DNA from: Candidatus Gottesmanbacteria bacterium
GTDB lineage: Bacteria; Patescibacteria; Microgenomatia; UBA10105; UBA927
Length of the DNA: 64,000 nt
Reading direction: 5' to 3'
NCBI GenBank assembly: GCA_903821745.1
Contig: CAIJMI010000003.1
Location: 1-64,000, forward strand
The notes under the pieces are model-generated. The model was not told the origin of the DNA and did not search any database. It was given only the letters and a program-made list of their open reading frames with translations. The translations under genes were made by a program, and so were the position numbers. Positions within the stretch are counted from its first letter, which is position 1. Each line of letters begins with the position of its first letter. Shown here piece after piece: positions 1-7,881 of the stretch.

Positions 1-654
1 ATGGTATATGCCACCGGCATTATGCTTAATGATGGCATCAATTGCGTATGCAAGATCGTCTATAAAGGTACAGGTAAATATTTGATCAGTAGGAGACGAA
101 ATGGCTGTACCTTTTGCCAGCAAATTTCTGATCCGATGAACAAAATCCAGTTTTGTTTTTGGCGTAATTTCCTTTGGATTTGCCCGATACGGATTACCGA
201 TACGGATAATAACCCCATTGTTGCCAAGCTCGCGAACTGCTTCTTCGCCATGAAACTTTGTTTCTGTGTAAAAGCTTAAGGGATTGGGTGTATCATCTTC
301 GGTATATTCATCCTTCGTTCCATCAAAAACATAATCTGTTGATATATATATCAGCCGTTTCCCAAGTTTTTTACAGAGTGCAACAATATTTTTCGTTGCA
401 TCAACATTCACCTTCCACGCAGTGCTTTGCTCCCGAAGATCTTTCTCTTTTTCTGCTCCCTGTACATCCGTATAGGCTGCAAAATGAAATACCCACGAGG
501 CATCAGAAGCCTCAAACCGCTCGGCAAGTGTTTCCGGTTTTGTTATATCAACACCCGTTTCAAGACTTAAATTTTCAAAGGTGTATGAGGGGGAAAGAAT
601 ATCGACAACACGAGATCCTACCATTCCTGTTAACCCAGTTCCAAGGATATTCAT
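1..654 (-). CDS. rmlD: dTDP-4-dehydrorhamnose reductase family protein (3' end outside window)
   Basis: The minus strand is open from the ATG at 654 to the window edge, giving 218 residues. The N-terminus has the Rossmann motif GTGLTGMVG (residues 5-13), then STDYVFDG (105-112) and the catalytic YxxxK (Y129-K133), as in RmlD-type short-chain reductases. RmlD reduces dTDP-4-keto-L-rhamnose to dTDP-L-rhamnose with NAD(P)H. The ATG overlaps the rmlB stop as ATGA, and rmlA, rmlC and rmlB lie upstream, which supports the assignment. The C-terminal substrate domain is not visible, so another extended SDR sugar reductase remains possible. Confidence 0.85.
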   Translation of the reverse strand, partial: MNILGTGLTGMVGSRVVDILSPSYTFENLSLETGVDITKPETLAERFEASDASWVFHFAAYTDVQGAEKEKDLREQSTAWKVNVDATKNIVALCKKLGKRLIYISTDYVFDGTKDEYTEDDTPNPLSFYTETKFHGEEAVRELGNNGVIIRIGNPYRANPKEITPKTKLDFVHRIRNLLAKGTAISSPTDQIFTCTFIDDLAYAIDAIIKHNAGGIYH

Positions 655-1670
655 TTTGAACCCTTTCCGTATTGGGATACATAATACGCCTGATATTCGC
701 CGTTTTTAATCCGTTTCCACCATTCCTGATGTTCTTTGTACCATGTAACCGTTTTTTCCAGCCAATCATCAAAACTATATTGTGGTTTCCATCCTAATTC
801 TTTGTTTATTTTTGTCCAATCGATGGCATAGCGACGATCGTGACCAAGTCGGTCTTTTACATATTCAATCATTGTTTCGTCTTTTCCCATGAGCGCTAAA
901 ATTTTCTTCACAACATTCACGTTACTAATATCTTCTGTTACTCCTCCGACACAATAGGTTTCACCAATTTTTCCATCTGTTAAAACACGATCAATTGCCC
1001 GACAATGATCTTCTACGTAAAGCCAGTCACGAACATTTAAACCATCACCATATACTGGTATTTTCTTTCCTTCAATAATGTTAGTAATGGCAAGGGGAAT
1101 AAATTTTTCTGGAAATTGCAATGGGCCGTAGTTATTGGAGCAATTTGTAATTGTGATAGGTAAACCATATGTGTCAAAGTATGCTCTCACAATATGATCG
1201 GATCCGGCTTTACTGGCTGAATATGGGCTATGCGGATTGTACCTGGTCGTTTCACTAAACTTATCAGATTTTTCCAGATCAAGCGATCCAAACACCTCAT
1301 CTGTTGAAACATGATGAAACCGTTTTATATTCCCTTTGAGAGCAACTTCCAAAAGTACCTGCGTTCCCAGGACATTTGTTTTAATAAACGGGGAAGCATC
1401 TAGAATGGAACGGTCAACGTGACTTTCTGCTGCAAAATGAACAACCGTATCACATCCTGCCATCGCATCTTTCACTTCTTCTGCGTTACAAATATTTCCT
1501 TTTACAAAATGGTAATTGGGATTTCCTTCTATGCTTTTGAGATTTTCTAGGTTCCCTGCATAGGTTAATGCATCAAAATTGACCACGCTATCCTCAGGAT
1601 GCTCACGCATCCAGTAGAGAATAAAATTTGAACCAATAAATCCTGCGCCGCCTGTAACAAAAAGTTTCAT
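651..1670 (-). CDS. rmlB: dTDP-glucose 4,6-dehydratase
   Basis: RmlB converts dTDP-glucose to dTDP-4-keto-6-deoxyglucose with bound NAD, the second step of dTDP-rhamnose synthesis. The 339-residue length is typical. Visible motifs are the NAD-binding GGAGFIG (7-13), STDEVFG (122-128) with the Asp-Glu pair of the dehydratases, and YSASK (Y150-K154). The gene starts 6 bases after rmlC and ends in an ATGA overlap with rmlD, so it sits inside the rml operon. The product probably decorates the cell surface polysaccharide in the cytoplasm before export. Confidence 0.95.
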   Translation of the reverse strand: MKLFVTGGAGFIGSNFILYWMREHPEDSVVNFDALTYAGNLENLKSIEGNPNYHFVKGNICNAEEVKDAMAGCDTVVHFAAESHVDRSILDASPFIKTNVLGTQVLLEVALKGNIKRFHHVSTDEVFGSLDLEKSDKFSETTRYNPHSPYSASKAGSDHIVRAYFDTYGLPITITNCSNNYGPLQFPEKFIPLAITNIIEGKKIPVYGDGLNVRDWLYVEDHCRAIDRVLTDGKIGETYCVGGVTEDISNVNVVKKILALMGKDETMIEYVKDRLGHDRRYAIDWTKINKELGWKPQYSFDDWLEKTVTWYKEHQEWWKRIKNGEYQAYYVSQYGKGSK

Positions 1671-1676
1671 ACGTTT

Positions 1677-2150
1677 TCAAGTAATTTTTGTATTTGTAAT
1701 TGGTTTTCCCTGTATCCAATCGTATCCAATTTCTTTATCATCATACAAAATTCTTCCTTCTTCCTTTGGATCATAGGTTTTGCTTGTTGCATAGACAAAA
1801 TGACATGGTCCTTCGAGTACTTTCATGCCGTGCGCAACGCCTGCTGGAATTTTTAGAACGATATTATCCGGGTCATCGCCTAGAATAAACTCGTTGGTCT
1901 CACCTTTTGTTGGAGATCCCTCCCGTTTATCATGGAGTGCTGCTTTAATTTTTCCGGTTAAACAAAACCACCAATCAATCTGTGTCGTATGGATATGCCA
2001 TGCTTTCACCACACCTTCCACCATGAAGGAATGGGACAGCTGTCCAAAACCTTCGGCAAAAAATTCATCTGTATTTCTAATCACTTCTTCAAAATATCCC
2101 CGTTCATCCGGATATCTGACTAATTTTTTTACCATGACGCCGTCAATCAT
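1677..2150 (-). CDS. rmlC: RmlC-like cupin, dTDP-sugar epimerase family
   Basis: This 157-residue cupin occupies the RmlC position between rmlA and rmlB. The C-terminal half matches RmlC well: IPAGVAHG holds the second active-site His, followed by a YDPKEEGRI stretch. The first His motif reads KAWHIH instead of RGLHYQ. By eye the Lys and Arg usually found in the next strand (QxKLVRV) are replaced here (QIDWWFC). It is therefore probably the 3,5-epimerase of the pathway but from a divergent branch, and a different epimerase or ketoisomerase is possible. Its ATG overlaps the rmlA stop (ATGA). Confidence 0.75.
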   Translation of the reverse strand: MIDGVMVKKLVRYPDERGYFEEVIRNTDEFFAEGFGQLSHSFMVEGVVKAWHIHTTQIDWWFCLTGKIKAALHDKREGSPTKGETNEFILGDDPDNIVLKIPAGVAHGMKVLEGPCHFVYATSKTYDPKEEGRILYDDKEIGYDWIQGKPITNTKIT

Positions 2151-2884
2151 ACTAGTCCTTTCTTCATTTTTTCTGCTACTTGGTTATTTGCACGCAACAG
2201 CTCGTCATAGGATGTTCCTGCATCTACCCACCAATCAATAATCTCGCAGGTTAAATTGCCATCTTTTAAATACATATTATTCAAGTCTGTGACTTCAAGT
2301 TCTCCTCGTGCAGATGGAGACAATTTCTTAATATACTCAAACACCTTCTGGTCATACATATAAATACCGGTTTGCGCGATATCTGATTTTGGATGTTCCG
2401 GTTTTTCTTCAATTGACAATACTTTTCCGGTATCGTCAACTTCAATAACACCGTATTGCTTGGCGTCCATCTTCATATGAATACCAAACACTTTGGCCCC
2501 GACTTTTTGCTTTTCAAACGCTTCAACCGCGGGTTTTAGATTATAGTCAAAAATATTATCTCCTAAAATGACGCAGAGTGGTTCATCATGGGTAAACTCT
2601 TCAGCAAGAGCAATAGCATCAGCAATTCCACCTTTTGGATTACTTTGCACTCCATAATACATACACATACCGAATTCTTCGCCGGATTTTAGAAGGTTTG
2701 CAAATTGGGCAATAGATTCTCCACCGGTTGTCAGCAATACTTCTTTTATTCCGGCTTTTTGCATTGCTTCAATCGGGTAATAAATCATCGGTTTGTCATA
2801 TACCGGAAGTAAATGCTTATTCGTCACCATGGTTAATGGTCGAAGTCTCGTTGCTAGTCCACCAGCTAAAATTAACCCCTGCAT
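2147..2884 (-). CDS. rmlA: glucose-1-phosphate thymidylyltransferase
   Basis: RmlA makes dTDP-glucose from glucose-1-phosphate and dTTP and starts the dTDP-rhamnose pathway. The protein begins MQGLILAGG with the nucleotidyltransferase signature GGLATRLRPLT (usually GGxGTRL). It also has KPMIYYP, GDNIFD (metal site) and EEKP. I chose the ATG at 2884 because AAGGAG lies 6 bases upstream. An upstream in-frame start at 2914 would only add residues before the conserved Met. At 245 residues it is the short form of the family. It is the first of four rml genes. Confidence 0.93.
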   Translation of the reverse strand: MQGLILAGGLATRLRPLTMVTNKHLLPVYDKPMIYYPIEAMQKAGIKEVLLTTGGESIAQFANLLKSGEEFGMCMYYGVQSNPKGGIADAIALAEEFTHDEPLCVILGDNIFDYNLKPAVEAFEKQKVGAKVFGIHMKMDAKQYGVIEVDDTGKVLSIEEKPEHPKSDIAQTGIYMYDQKVFEYIKKLSPSARGELEVTDLNNMYLKDGNLTCEIIDWWVDAGTSYDELLRANNQVAEKMKKGLV

Positions 2885-2920
2885 AATGTTTCTCCTTTCA
2901 AAAAACCTTACCATCTTTTC

Positions 2921-3169
2921 TTATGTCCACAATATTGTAAGCAGTAACACGACAGCTATCGCACCGACAAGACAATATTCTATCACAACCTTCGGATGGA
3001 GATCTCCCTCGAGGCTATGATAGATGATTCCCCAAAGCACGTAGGCAATTGCTGTAGCGACCCCAATATACATTTGCATGACTTTGTCATTTTGTGCTCC
3101 CCAAAAAGTCCAGATTCCTGAAATCAGGATTATTAAAAGAACGATAAAATTAACATGTTTTAACTTCAT
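2921..3169 (-). CDS. small membrane protein, three predicted helices
   Basis: I do not recognise this 82-residue protein. It is almost entirely hydrophobic, with three likely membrane helices (about 8-24, 33-50 and 60-80). The two loops carry a few charges, including HSLEGDLHPK. Its ATG overlaps the stop of the CAP-domain gene (ATGA), and rmlA starts 36 bases downstream, so it is translated within the same operon. The context suggests an envelope role, but nothing specific can be inferred. Confidence 0.7.
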   Translation of the reverse strand: MKLKHVNFIVLLIILISGIWTFWGAQNDKVMQMYIGVATAIAYVLWGIIYHSLEGDLHPKVVIEYCLVGAIAVVLLLTILWT

Positions 3170-4116
3170 AACAGGGTTCCCCTGCGAACAATCGACAATG
3201 CAATAAAGAGTGCCGTAAAGAACAAAATATGCGCGAGATTATGTCCTGCAACACGCACAATTTTTTTTCTGGAAACGACAATGCCATCAATCACCAAAAT
3301 CCCAATAAGAAGTCCCATGAATAAAAATGCGATATCACGGGTAAGTGTCGGGATATTGAGCTTTGGTGTGATAAGGACCGAAGAGAATGCATTGGTGATT
3401 ACATTGATTATCGGCGTCGGATTTGCTCCTGCAACCGGCACTAATTCCTGCGGAGCTTCAACAGCAACTGGTTTTTCTTCAGATTGCACGCCAATGACTG
3501 ACGTTGCAGCCTGCTCAGGAACCACTGTTTTTACTGGTGGCGCTTCGACAATCGCTTCTCCTGCGCCAAACATTTGGACAACAAGTGTCGTTTCTTCACC
3601 TGCGAGCACCCCATTGACGATCGCAAAGCCGATATCCCGATATGACGGTTTCATAATGTTATCTTTATGCGTTGGAGAAGCCATCCACGCATCAATCACG
3701 CCTTGGCTCGTCGCAAAATTTTTCGCAAGATTTTCTCCTGCCACTGTATATTTGTAGCCAGCGGCTTGAATAAACATCCAGGGAGTTTTGCCCTGTGGGC
3801 TGTTATGCGCCCAATACTTATTCGCAAACATATCTTGCGCTTTAGCTGCAGCAGCTTGTGACAGCGTAACATTATATGTTAATGGAGCAAGACCAGCTGC
3901 TTGACGCTGCGCATTTGTCTCTTTAAGCAGTTGATCAACGCGAATATCAGTGGCGTACCCTAAAACATTTGGGAATTGCCTGTGCGCAATACGAATACCG
4001 AAGTTAAAAATGGCAAAAATAAGTACATAACAGAGAAGCGAATCAATATGTAACACTTTCGCTCTATGATTATTTGAATGATGAGGAACAAAGAAATGAC
4101 GCAGGAAATGCTCCAT
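3166..4116 (-). CDS. membrane-anchored CAP (SCP/YkwD-like) domain protein
   Basis: An N-terminal membrane helix (about 24-45) is followed by a CAP domain (about 60-190). Recognisable blocks are LLKETNAQRQAAGLAPL, HNSPQGKTPW, AGENLAKNF, WMASPTHKDNIM and IGFAIVNG, matching the bacterial YkwD/SCP group. A proline/valine-rich spacer and one or two C-terminal helices follow, so the domain faces outside and is tethered at both ends. CAP proteins of bacteria are exported, with poorly known function. Start is uncertain: ATG at 4116 or TTG at 4134 (directly after the tsaB stop); a GAGG lies about 12 bases before the ATG. Confidence 0.85.
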   Translation of the reverse strand: MEHFLRHFFVPHHSNNHRAKVLHIDSLLCYVLIFAIFNFGIRIAHRQFPNVLGYATDIRVDQLLKETNAQRQAAGLAPLTYNVTLSQAAAAKAQDMFANKYWAHNSPQGKTPWMFIQAAGYKYTVAGENLAKNFATSQGVIDAWMASPTHKDNIMKPSYRDIGFAIVNGVLAGEETTLVVQMFGAGEAIVEAPPVKTVVPEQAATSVIGVQSEEKPVAVEAPQELVPVAGANPTPIINVITNAFSSVLITPKLNIPTLTRDIAFLFMGLLIGILVIDGIVVSRKKIVRVAGHNLAHILFFTALFIALSIVRRGTLL

Positions 4117-4134
4117 GTAAATATCATACCTCAA

Positions 4135-4473
4135 TTATTTCCACTTGTCTTCCTCATAGGGGATCTCGAACGGCGTTTCTGCAGGCACGCCGTTTACCGG
4201 TATATGAAGGAGTGTTCCAAGCATCACCCCAATAACTGCGCCAACTCTCCTACCAGTAAATGATCCATGATCAACCAGAACTTCAATTGCCGTTATGTCA
4301 GACACATGACCGGCATGTTTTTTGAGTAGCTCTTCGATGAGTGGCAAGATCACTTGCGAGTGTGCATTTGTACCTTCATACAGCACCATATCCGTCAATG
4401 AGGCTCCTATTAATTCTAGTTTTGTTTTTTTTGCATCACGGGAATCGATTTTCAGTTTGAGATCCTTTTTCAT
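4135..4473 (-). CDS. tsaB: TsaB-like protein, N-terminal domain only
   Basis: The 112-residue product carries the TsaB (YeaZ) core: ILPLIEELLKK, then ITAIEVLVDHGSFTGRRVG (GSFTGRRVG at 70-78). TsaB is the partner that pairs with TsaD in threonylcarbamoyl transfer to A37 of ANN-decoding tRNAs. The protein is about half the usual length (about 230 residues), lacking the second ASKHA subdomain. The ATG at 4473 overlaps the stop of the TsaE-TsaC gene (ATGA), with AAGGAG 10 bases upstream. Adjacency to TsaE-TsaC strongly supports the role. Confidence 0.8.
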   Translation of the reverse strand: MKKDLKLKIDSRDAKKTKLELIGASLTDMVLYEGTNAHSQVILPLIEELLKKHAGHVSDITAIEVLVDHGSFTGRRVGAVIGVMLGTLLHIPVNGVPAETPFEIPYEEDKWK

Positions 4474-5501
4474 AGTTTTACCGCTCCTTGCCGGATAATA
4501 CGATAGGGTGTTACCGTACAATCAACAACTGTTGAAGATTGACCAACCGAACAGACACCTGGAACGATAAAATCAACTCTCGATACAAACTCCGGATCAA
4601 GATCAGCCAGGGAATATGGTGTTGCGCGCCCATGAATATTTGCTGACGGCCCTACTATCGGAACATCAACACCCCTAAGTATTTGTTGTAACAATTCATG
4701 TTTCGGCCAGCGCAGTCCAACCGTATCACCGCCGCCACGAATAGGGGAGTAGATTAGATCTTTTTTACACTCATCAACAATCGTCAGTGCCCCGGGCCAA
4801 TACTGATTCATTAAACGTCGTACAATATCGGATGAATGTTGATAATAGGTGAGTGCCTGTTCCTTTGAGCGCACTAATACAGGCAAAGCCTGTGTCACAG
4901 GACGATCACGGATTACGAACAATTTATCAATTGCATCATGTTTATCAATACGACATCCGACACCAAATGCCGTATCTGTTGGAAAAATAATAATTCCGCC
5001 ATTATTTACGACGTCGATTGCTTTTTTTATAATATTTTCTTCATTTTGTTTCATATATAGGTCAATTCTCCGTTCTTCTTCATTTGCTCCGCTTGAGAAG
5101 TGGACGTCCAACCGGTTGTCAGGAAGGTTCGTCCCTAAACGGTCGGCCCACTCAATAACCACGATATTATTGGTATCTGCAAAAATTTCAGACAATCCTA
5201 ATTGTGACATGTCTTTTGCCTCTCGTATGCGGTAGAGGTCCAGATGATACAACCACCGCTCAATATGAGACAATTGATAACGTCGCACAATGATAAAAGT
5301 TGGGGAGAGCAGGCGAGTGGTAATTCCTAAGGCTTTTGCAAAACCTTGCACGAACGTCGTCTTCCCCATTCCTAAATCACCATACAAACAAATAATATGA
5401 GGAATCCGTGATCCCCTTTTTGTCAGATCAGCTGCCAAAGTTTTGCCAAATTCTTGAGTTTCTTTGGGGCTTTTGGTAATAATTGTTTGATACTTATCCA
5501 T
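4470..5501 (-). CDS. TsaE-TsaC fusion, t6A tRNA modification
   Basis: One continuous 343-residue frame joins two normally separate proteins. Residues 1-145 are TsaE (YjeE): Walker A GDLGMGKT (41-48), LSPTF (65-69), HLDLYR (86-91) and the IEWADR motif. Residues 155-343 are TsaC/YrdC (Sua5 family): PTDTAFG (174-180), IRDRP (197-201) and GPSAN (284-288). TsaC makes threonylcarbamoyl-AMP; TsaE is the ATPase of the TsaBDE complex. TsaB follows by ATGA overlap. The first 79 bases overlap the end of the VanZ gene; the conserved TsaE N-terminus requires this start. Confidence 0.92.
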   Translation of the reverse strand: MDKYQTIITKSPKETQEFGKTLAADLTKRGSRIPHIICLYGDLGMGKTTFVQGFAKALGITTRLLSPTFIIVRRYQLSHIERWLYHLDLYRIREAKDMSQLGLSEIFADTNNIVVIEWADRLGTNLPDNRLDVHFSSGANEEERRIDLYMKQNEENIIKKAIDVVNNGGIIIFPTDTAFGVGCRIDKHDAIDKLFVIRDRPVTQALPVLVRSKEQALTYYQHSSDIVRRLMNQYWPGALTIVDECKKDLIYSPIRGGGDTVGLRWPKHELLQQILRGVDVPIVGPSANIHGRATPYSLADLDPEFVSRVDFIVPGVCSVGQSSTVVDCTVTPYRIIRQGAVKL

Positions 5502-5833
5502 GCAATTCCCGCTCCTGCCATGTCAATTATAGCATCACGAAGCCTTCCTTCACGACTTGGGATAAAGGTTTGGTGATACTCATCCGTTAGTGCATATAGT
5601 GCCACGATAATGAATGCGACAATCCATGGCGTATTCCCCTTTCGCTCCATCGTATTTTTCGTTGCGCGATACGTCACAATAAAAAGAAACGCGTATTCGA
5701 TGAGATGAAGTGTTTTAAAAAATAAAAAACTCACAACATATGAATTCGTTACCGCAACTTTTTGTCGTGCAGAAAAAGCGAAAATAACAGCCATCCAAAC
5801 AACAACAGGCAACCAAAAACGAAAATATTTCAT
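5423..5833 (-). CDS. VanZ-like membrane protein
   Basis: The 136-residue protein has four likely membrane helices and the VanZ family marks: FSARQ near residue 21-25, HLIEYAFL (about 43-50), and DEYHQTFIPSREGRLRDAIIDMAG (D at about 84, split by family pattern). VanZ domains occur in envelope proteins and in teicoplanin resistance, with unclear biochemistry. The start overlaps the preceding stop as TAATG. The Lys-rich C-terminal tail (about 119-136) is translated from bases that also encode the TsaE N-terminus in another frame. Confidence 0.88.
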   Translation of the reverse strand: MKYFRFWLPVVVWMAVIFAFSARQKVAVTNSYVVSFLFFKTLHLIEYAFLFIVTYRATKNTMERKGNTPWIVAFIIVALYALTDEYHQTFIPSREGRLRDAIIDMAGAGIAWISIKQLLPKAPKKLKNLAKLWQLI

Positions 5834-6657
5834 TATTTTGAGTATATATGAATCTTTATCGCATAAAAAGCCGCAATCAGCGCTAAACTAATTCCAAAAA
5901 ACAAGAGTGTTGTAATATAAGGTTTCTTTTCTGACAGCAAATCAGATGGCCGTGGTGTTACATTATTTTTAGATGCCGTTTCTCCTAAAACTGCTCCAAT
6001 TGTTGTTTCGGTATCATCTTTTTCTTCAAGGACCGATGAAAATGTTTCTTCTACATTCACCGTCGGAATTGACGCAATCGTTACCGTTGGTGTTGATAAT
6101 CGTGTTGGAGAACTTGTGGGAACAGGTGTGTTTGTTGGGGCTAAGGTCGGAGTGTTCGTTGCTGTTGGTGCTAGTGTATTTGTTGGGGTCGGAGAACGAG
6201 GAGAAAGCGAAAGAGAACTTGTTGATTGAAAACTCGTTCCACATGCATCATTTACATTTAAGCACGCCCGGAGAACTATTGATTTTGCTTCATCAACTGC
6301 AGAGCTTTTTATACGGCAGGATATTGGTCCTTGCCATTGTCCATCGGCACCAACAACTATTTGCGGCATATCAATCCACGCATTTGTATCATCCAGCCAT
6401 TTGTTTGTTTGACCATTTAACGTTTGCCCTTCCGTATATGTTGTACCGCTAGAAGGACCAATTCTGCATTTTAAATAATACGCCGCATTTGCAACCACGC
6501 CACTTGCAGATGCCTGGATAATAAATGTATCTCCAATGATTGGATTTGTTGTATCAACACTTAGTGGTACAAAACTTGCTGCGCCAAACACAGGAAAAGG
6601 AAAGAAGAATAAAAAACTCACTACCACACCAACATATGTTGGTATCCGGGCAGACAT
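5833..6657 (-). CDS. secreted surface protein with Thr/Pro stalk and C-terminal anchor helix
   Basis: A signal peptide (about 1-26) is followed by a 125-residue extracellular region that may be beta-rich and has Cys64, Cys114, Cys132 and Cys139. A Thr/Pro-rich linker (153-199) comes next, then an acidic stretch and a C-terminal membrane helix (about 247-267) with a short Lys-containing tail. This is the architecture of a cell-surface protein held by a C-terminal helix with a glycosylation-prone stalk. No family is recognised. It lies between the C39-like hydrolase gene (9 bases upstream) and vanZ. Confidence 0.75.
   Translation of the reverse strand: MSARIPTYVGVVVSFLFFFPFPVFGAASFVPLSVDTTNPIIGDTFIIQASASGVVANAAYYLKCRIGPSSGTTYTEGQTLNGQTNKWLDDTNAWIDMPQIVVGADGQWQGPISCRIKSSAVDEAKSIVLRACLNVNDACGTSFQSTSSLSLSPRSPTPTNTLAPTATNTPTLAPTNTPVPTSSPTRLSTPTVTIASIPTVNVEETFSSVLEEKDDTETTIGAVLGETASKNNVTPRPSDLLSEKKPYITTLLFFGISLALIAAFYAIKIHIYSK
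6061..6201 (-). repeat. degenerate Thr/Pro/Asn-rich coding repeat
   Basis: The bases encode irregular copies of TNTP, APTN and PTSSPT words, giving a low-complexity stalk in the surface protein at 5833-6657. Such repeats can change length by slippage. Confidence 0.6.
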
Positions 6658-6666
6658 ATAAATAAT

Positions 6667-7875
6667 TTAATTAATTCGATCAATTTCGTACACGCTACCG
6701 AGCGAATAATAATCTTTGAATGCAATTTTATGCCCGTTTGGAATAAATGGGTCGTTCATTGTGTAATTTCCGCTTGAACCACTGATAAGTACAATAAAGT
6801 GCGTGTCTCCATTTCCATATCGCATACCAACGACAACAGGACGATTTGCATTGAGTTCACTGTCGATTGCAGCTGCTATTCTCGTCGTTGTCATGCCGTC
6901 AGCAACAATTGTTCGGTTTAAAAATGCTGGATAATACGCAGCAAAATTTAATGGATTGGAATTAATGGTAAGTGGCGTTACATTTTTATGTCCCAAATGC
7001 GTATAAATCATTGCCATAGAAGTCACCAAACAACCATCTGAAGCAAGAGTATATTGCGTATGATTTAATGCAACAGTACCCCACTGGCTATCTCGTTGAT
7101 TATAGTAACATCCCCAATCATCGCACACTGTTTGATTGGAAAGAATAGTTGCCCCTCCCTGATTTGAAGCAAAGCTTGAAAATCCAGCAAGTTGCGCTTT
7201 TGCCTGAGTCAAAAGCTGCTGATAAATAACTTCCTGTCCATTTGTCTGGGCAAGAAGCAAATCTTTTGTTTGTTTTTGCTGTGCAAGCTGTGCGTTTTTT
7301 TGCTCGTAGTCTTTTTGCGCTGCCTGCTGTTTAGTCTTTGTTGTTTCTCGTTTTATTTTGCGTTCATTATAGTTATCCTGAGTTTTTTTATAGACCGCAA
7401 ATAACCGCCAATCTTCTTGCTGAACTTTCTTGATATATTGCACTTTCTGAATCAAGTCAAAAAGATTATTGCTAAATAATATGGTTTCGAGTGTATTAAC
7501 ATTGGTCTGTCTTTTATATGATTCGGGGACCCGTTTTTGCAGCAGTTCTGTTTGTTTCAGAAGCATCTGCTCCAGATTATCGACTTCCTTTGCAAGTTGA
7601 TCAATTTCCGTTGTTAAAGAATCGATTAATTTCTTAATGCTCTGTATTTGAAATGTCGTTAATTGAATCTGATTGTTCAGATAATTAATCTGGGAGGACA
7701 ATGTATCGCGTACTTTTCCGCATGTATCAATAACGTTCTGATAGCAAGACACCGCAGCGTCACCACTTTGACCGGCACATGGATCAGTTAATGCACATAC
7801 ATCGTCAGCATGAATATCACGAGGTACAACAAACGCAGCAACAAGCAGTACGACAATAACGAATATTTTCTTCAT
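6667..7875 (-). CDS. secreted coiled-coil protein with C39-like peptidase domain
   Basis: A signal peptide (1-23) precedes a long Gln/Lys/Leu-rich coiled coil (about 55-228), like the CwlO/PcsB/EnvC regulators of cell-wall hydrolases. The C-terminal 145 residues look like a papain-fold C39-type peptidase: Cys282 in DGCLVTSMAM, His359 in THFIVLI and Asn374-Asp375 in MNDPF. The gene starts 6 bases after ftsX. In several bacteria FtsEX activates exactly such a coiled-coil hydrolase (for example PcsB with a CHAP domain). I infer that this is the FtsEX-controlled peptidoglycan hydrolase, with a C39-like domain in place of CHAP or NlpC. Confidence 0.82.
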   Translation of the reverse strand: MKKIFVIVVLLVAAFVVPRDIHADDVCALTDPCAGQSGDAAVSCYQNVIDTCGKVRDTLSSQINYLNNQIQLTTFQIQSIKKLIDSLTTEIDQLAKEVDNLEQMLLKQTELLQKRVPESYKRQTNVNTLETILFSNNLFDLIQKVQYIKKVQQEDWRLFAVYKKTQDNYNERKIKRETTKTKQQAAQKDYEQKNAQLAQQKQTKDLLLAQTNGQEVIYQQLLTQAKAQLAGFSSFASNQGGATILSNQTVCDDWGCYYNQRDSQWGTVALNHTQYTLASDGCLVTSMAMIYTHLGHKNVTPLTINSNPLNFAAYYPAFLNRTIVADGMTTTRIAAAIDSELNANRPVVVGMRYGNGDTHFIVLISGSSGNYTMNDPFIPNGHKIAFKDYYSLGSVYEIDRIN

Positions 7876-7881
7876 GCATGT

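Noticed and set aside
1..279. Plus-strand open frame at the left edge
   Set aside because: It is antisense to the partial rmlD gene, which has clear motifs and an ATGA overlap with rmlB.
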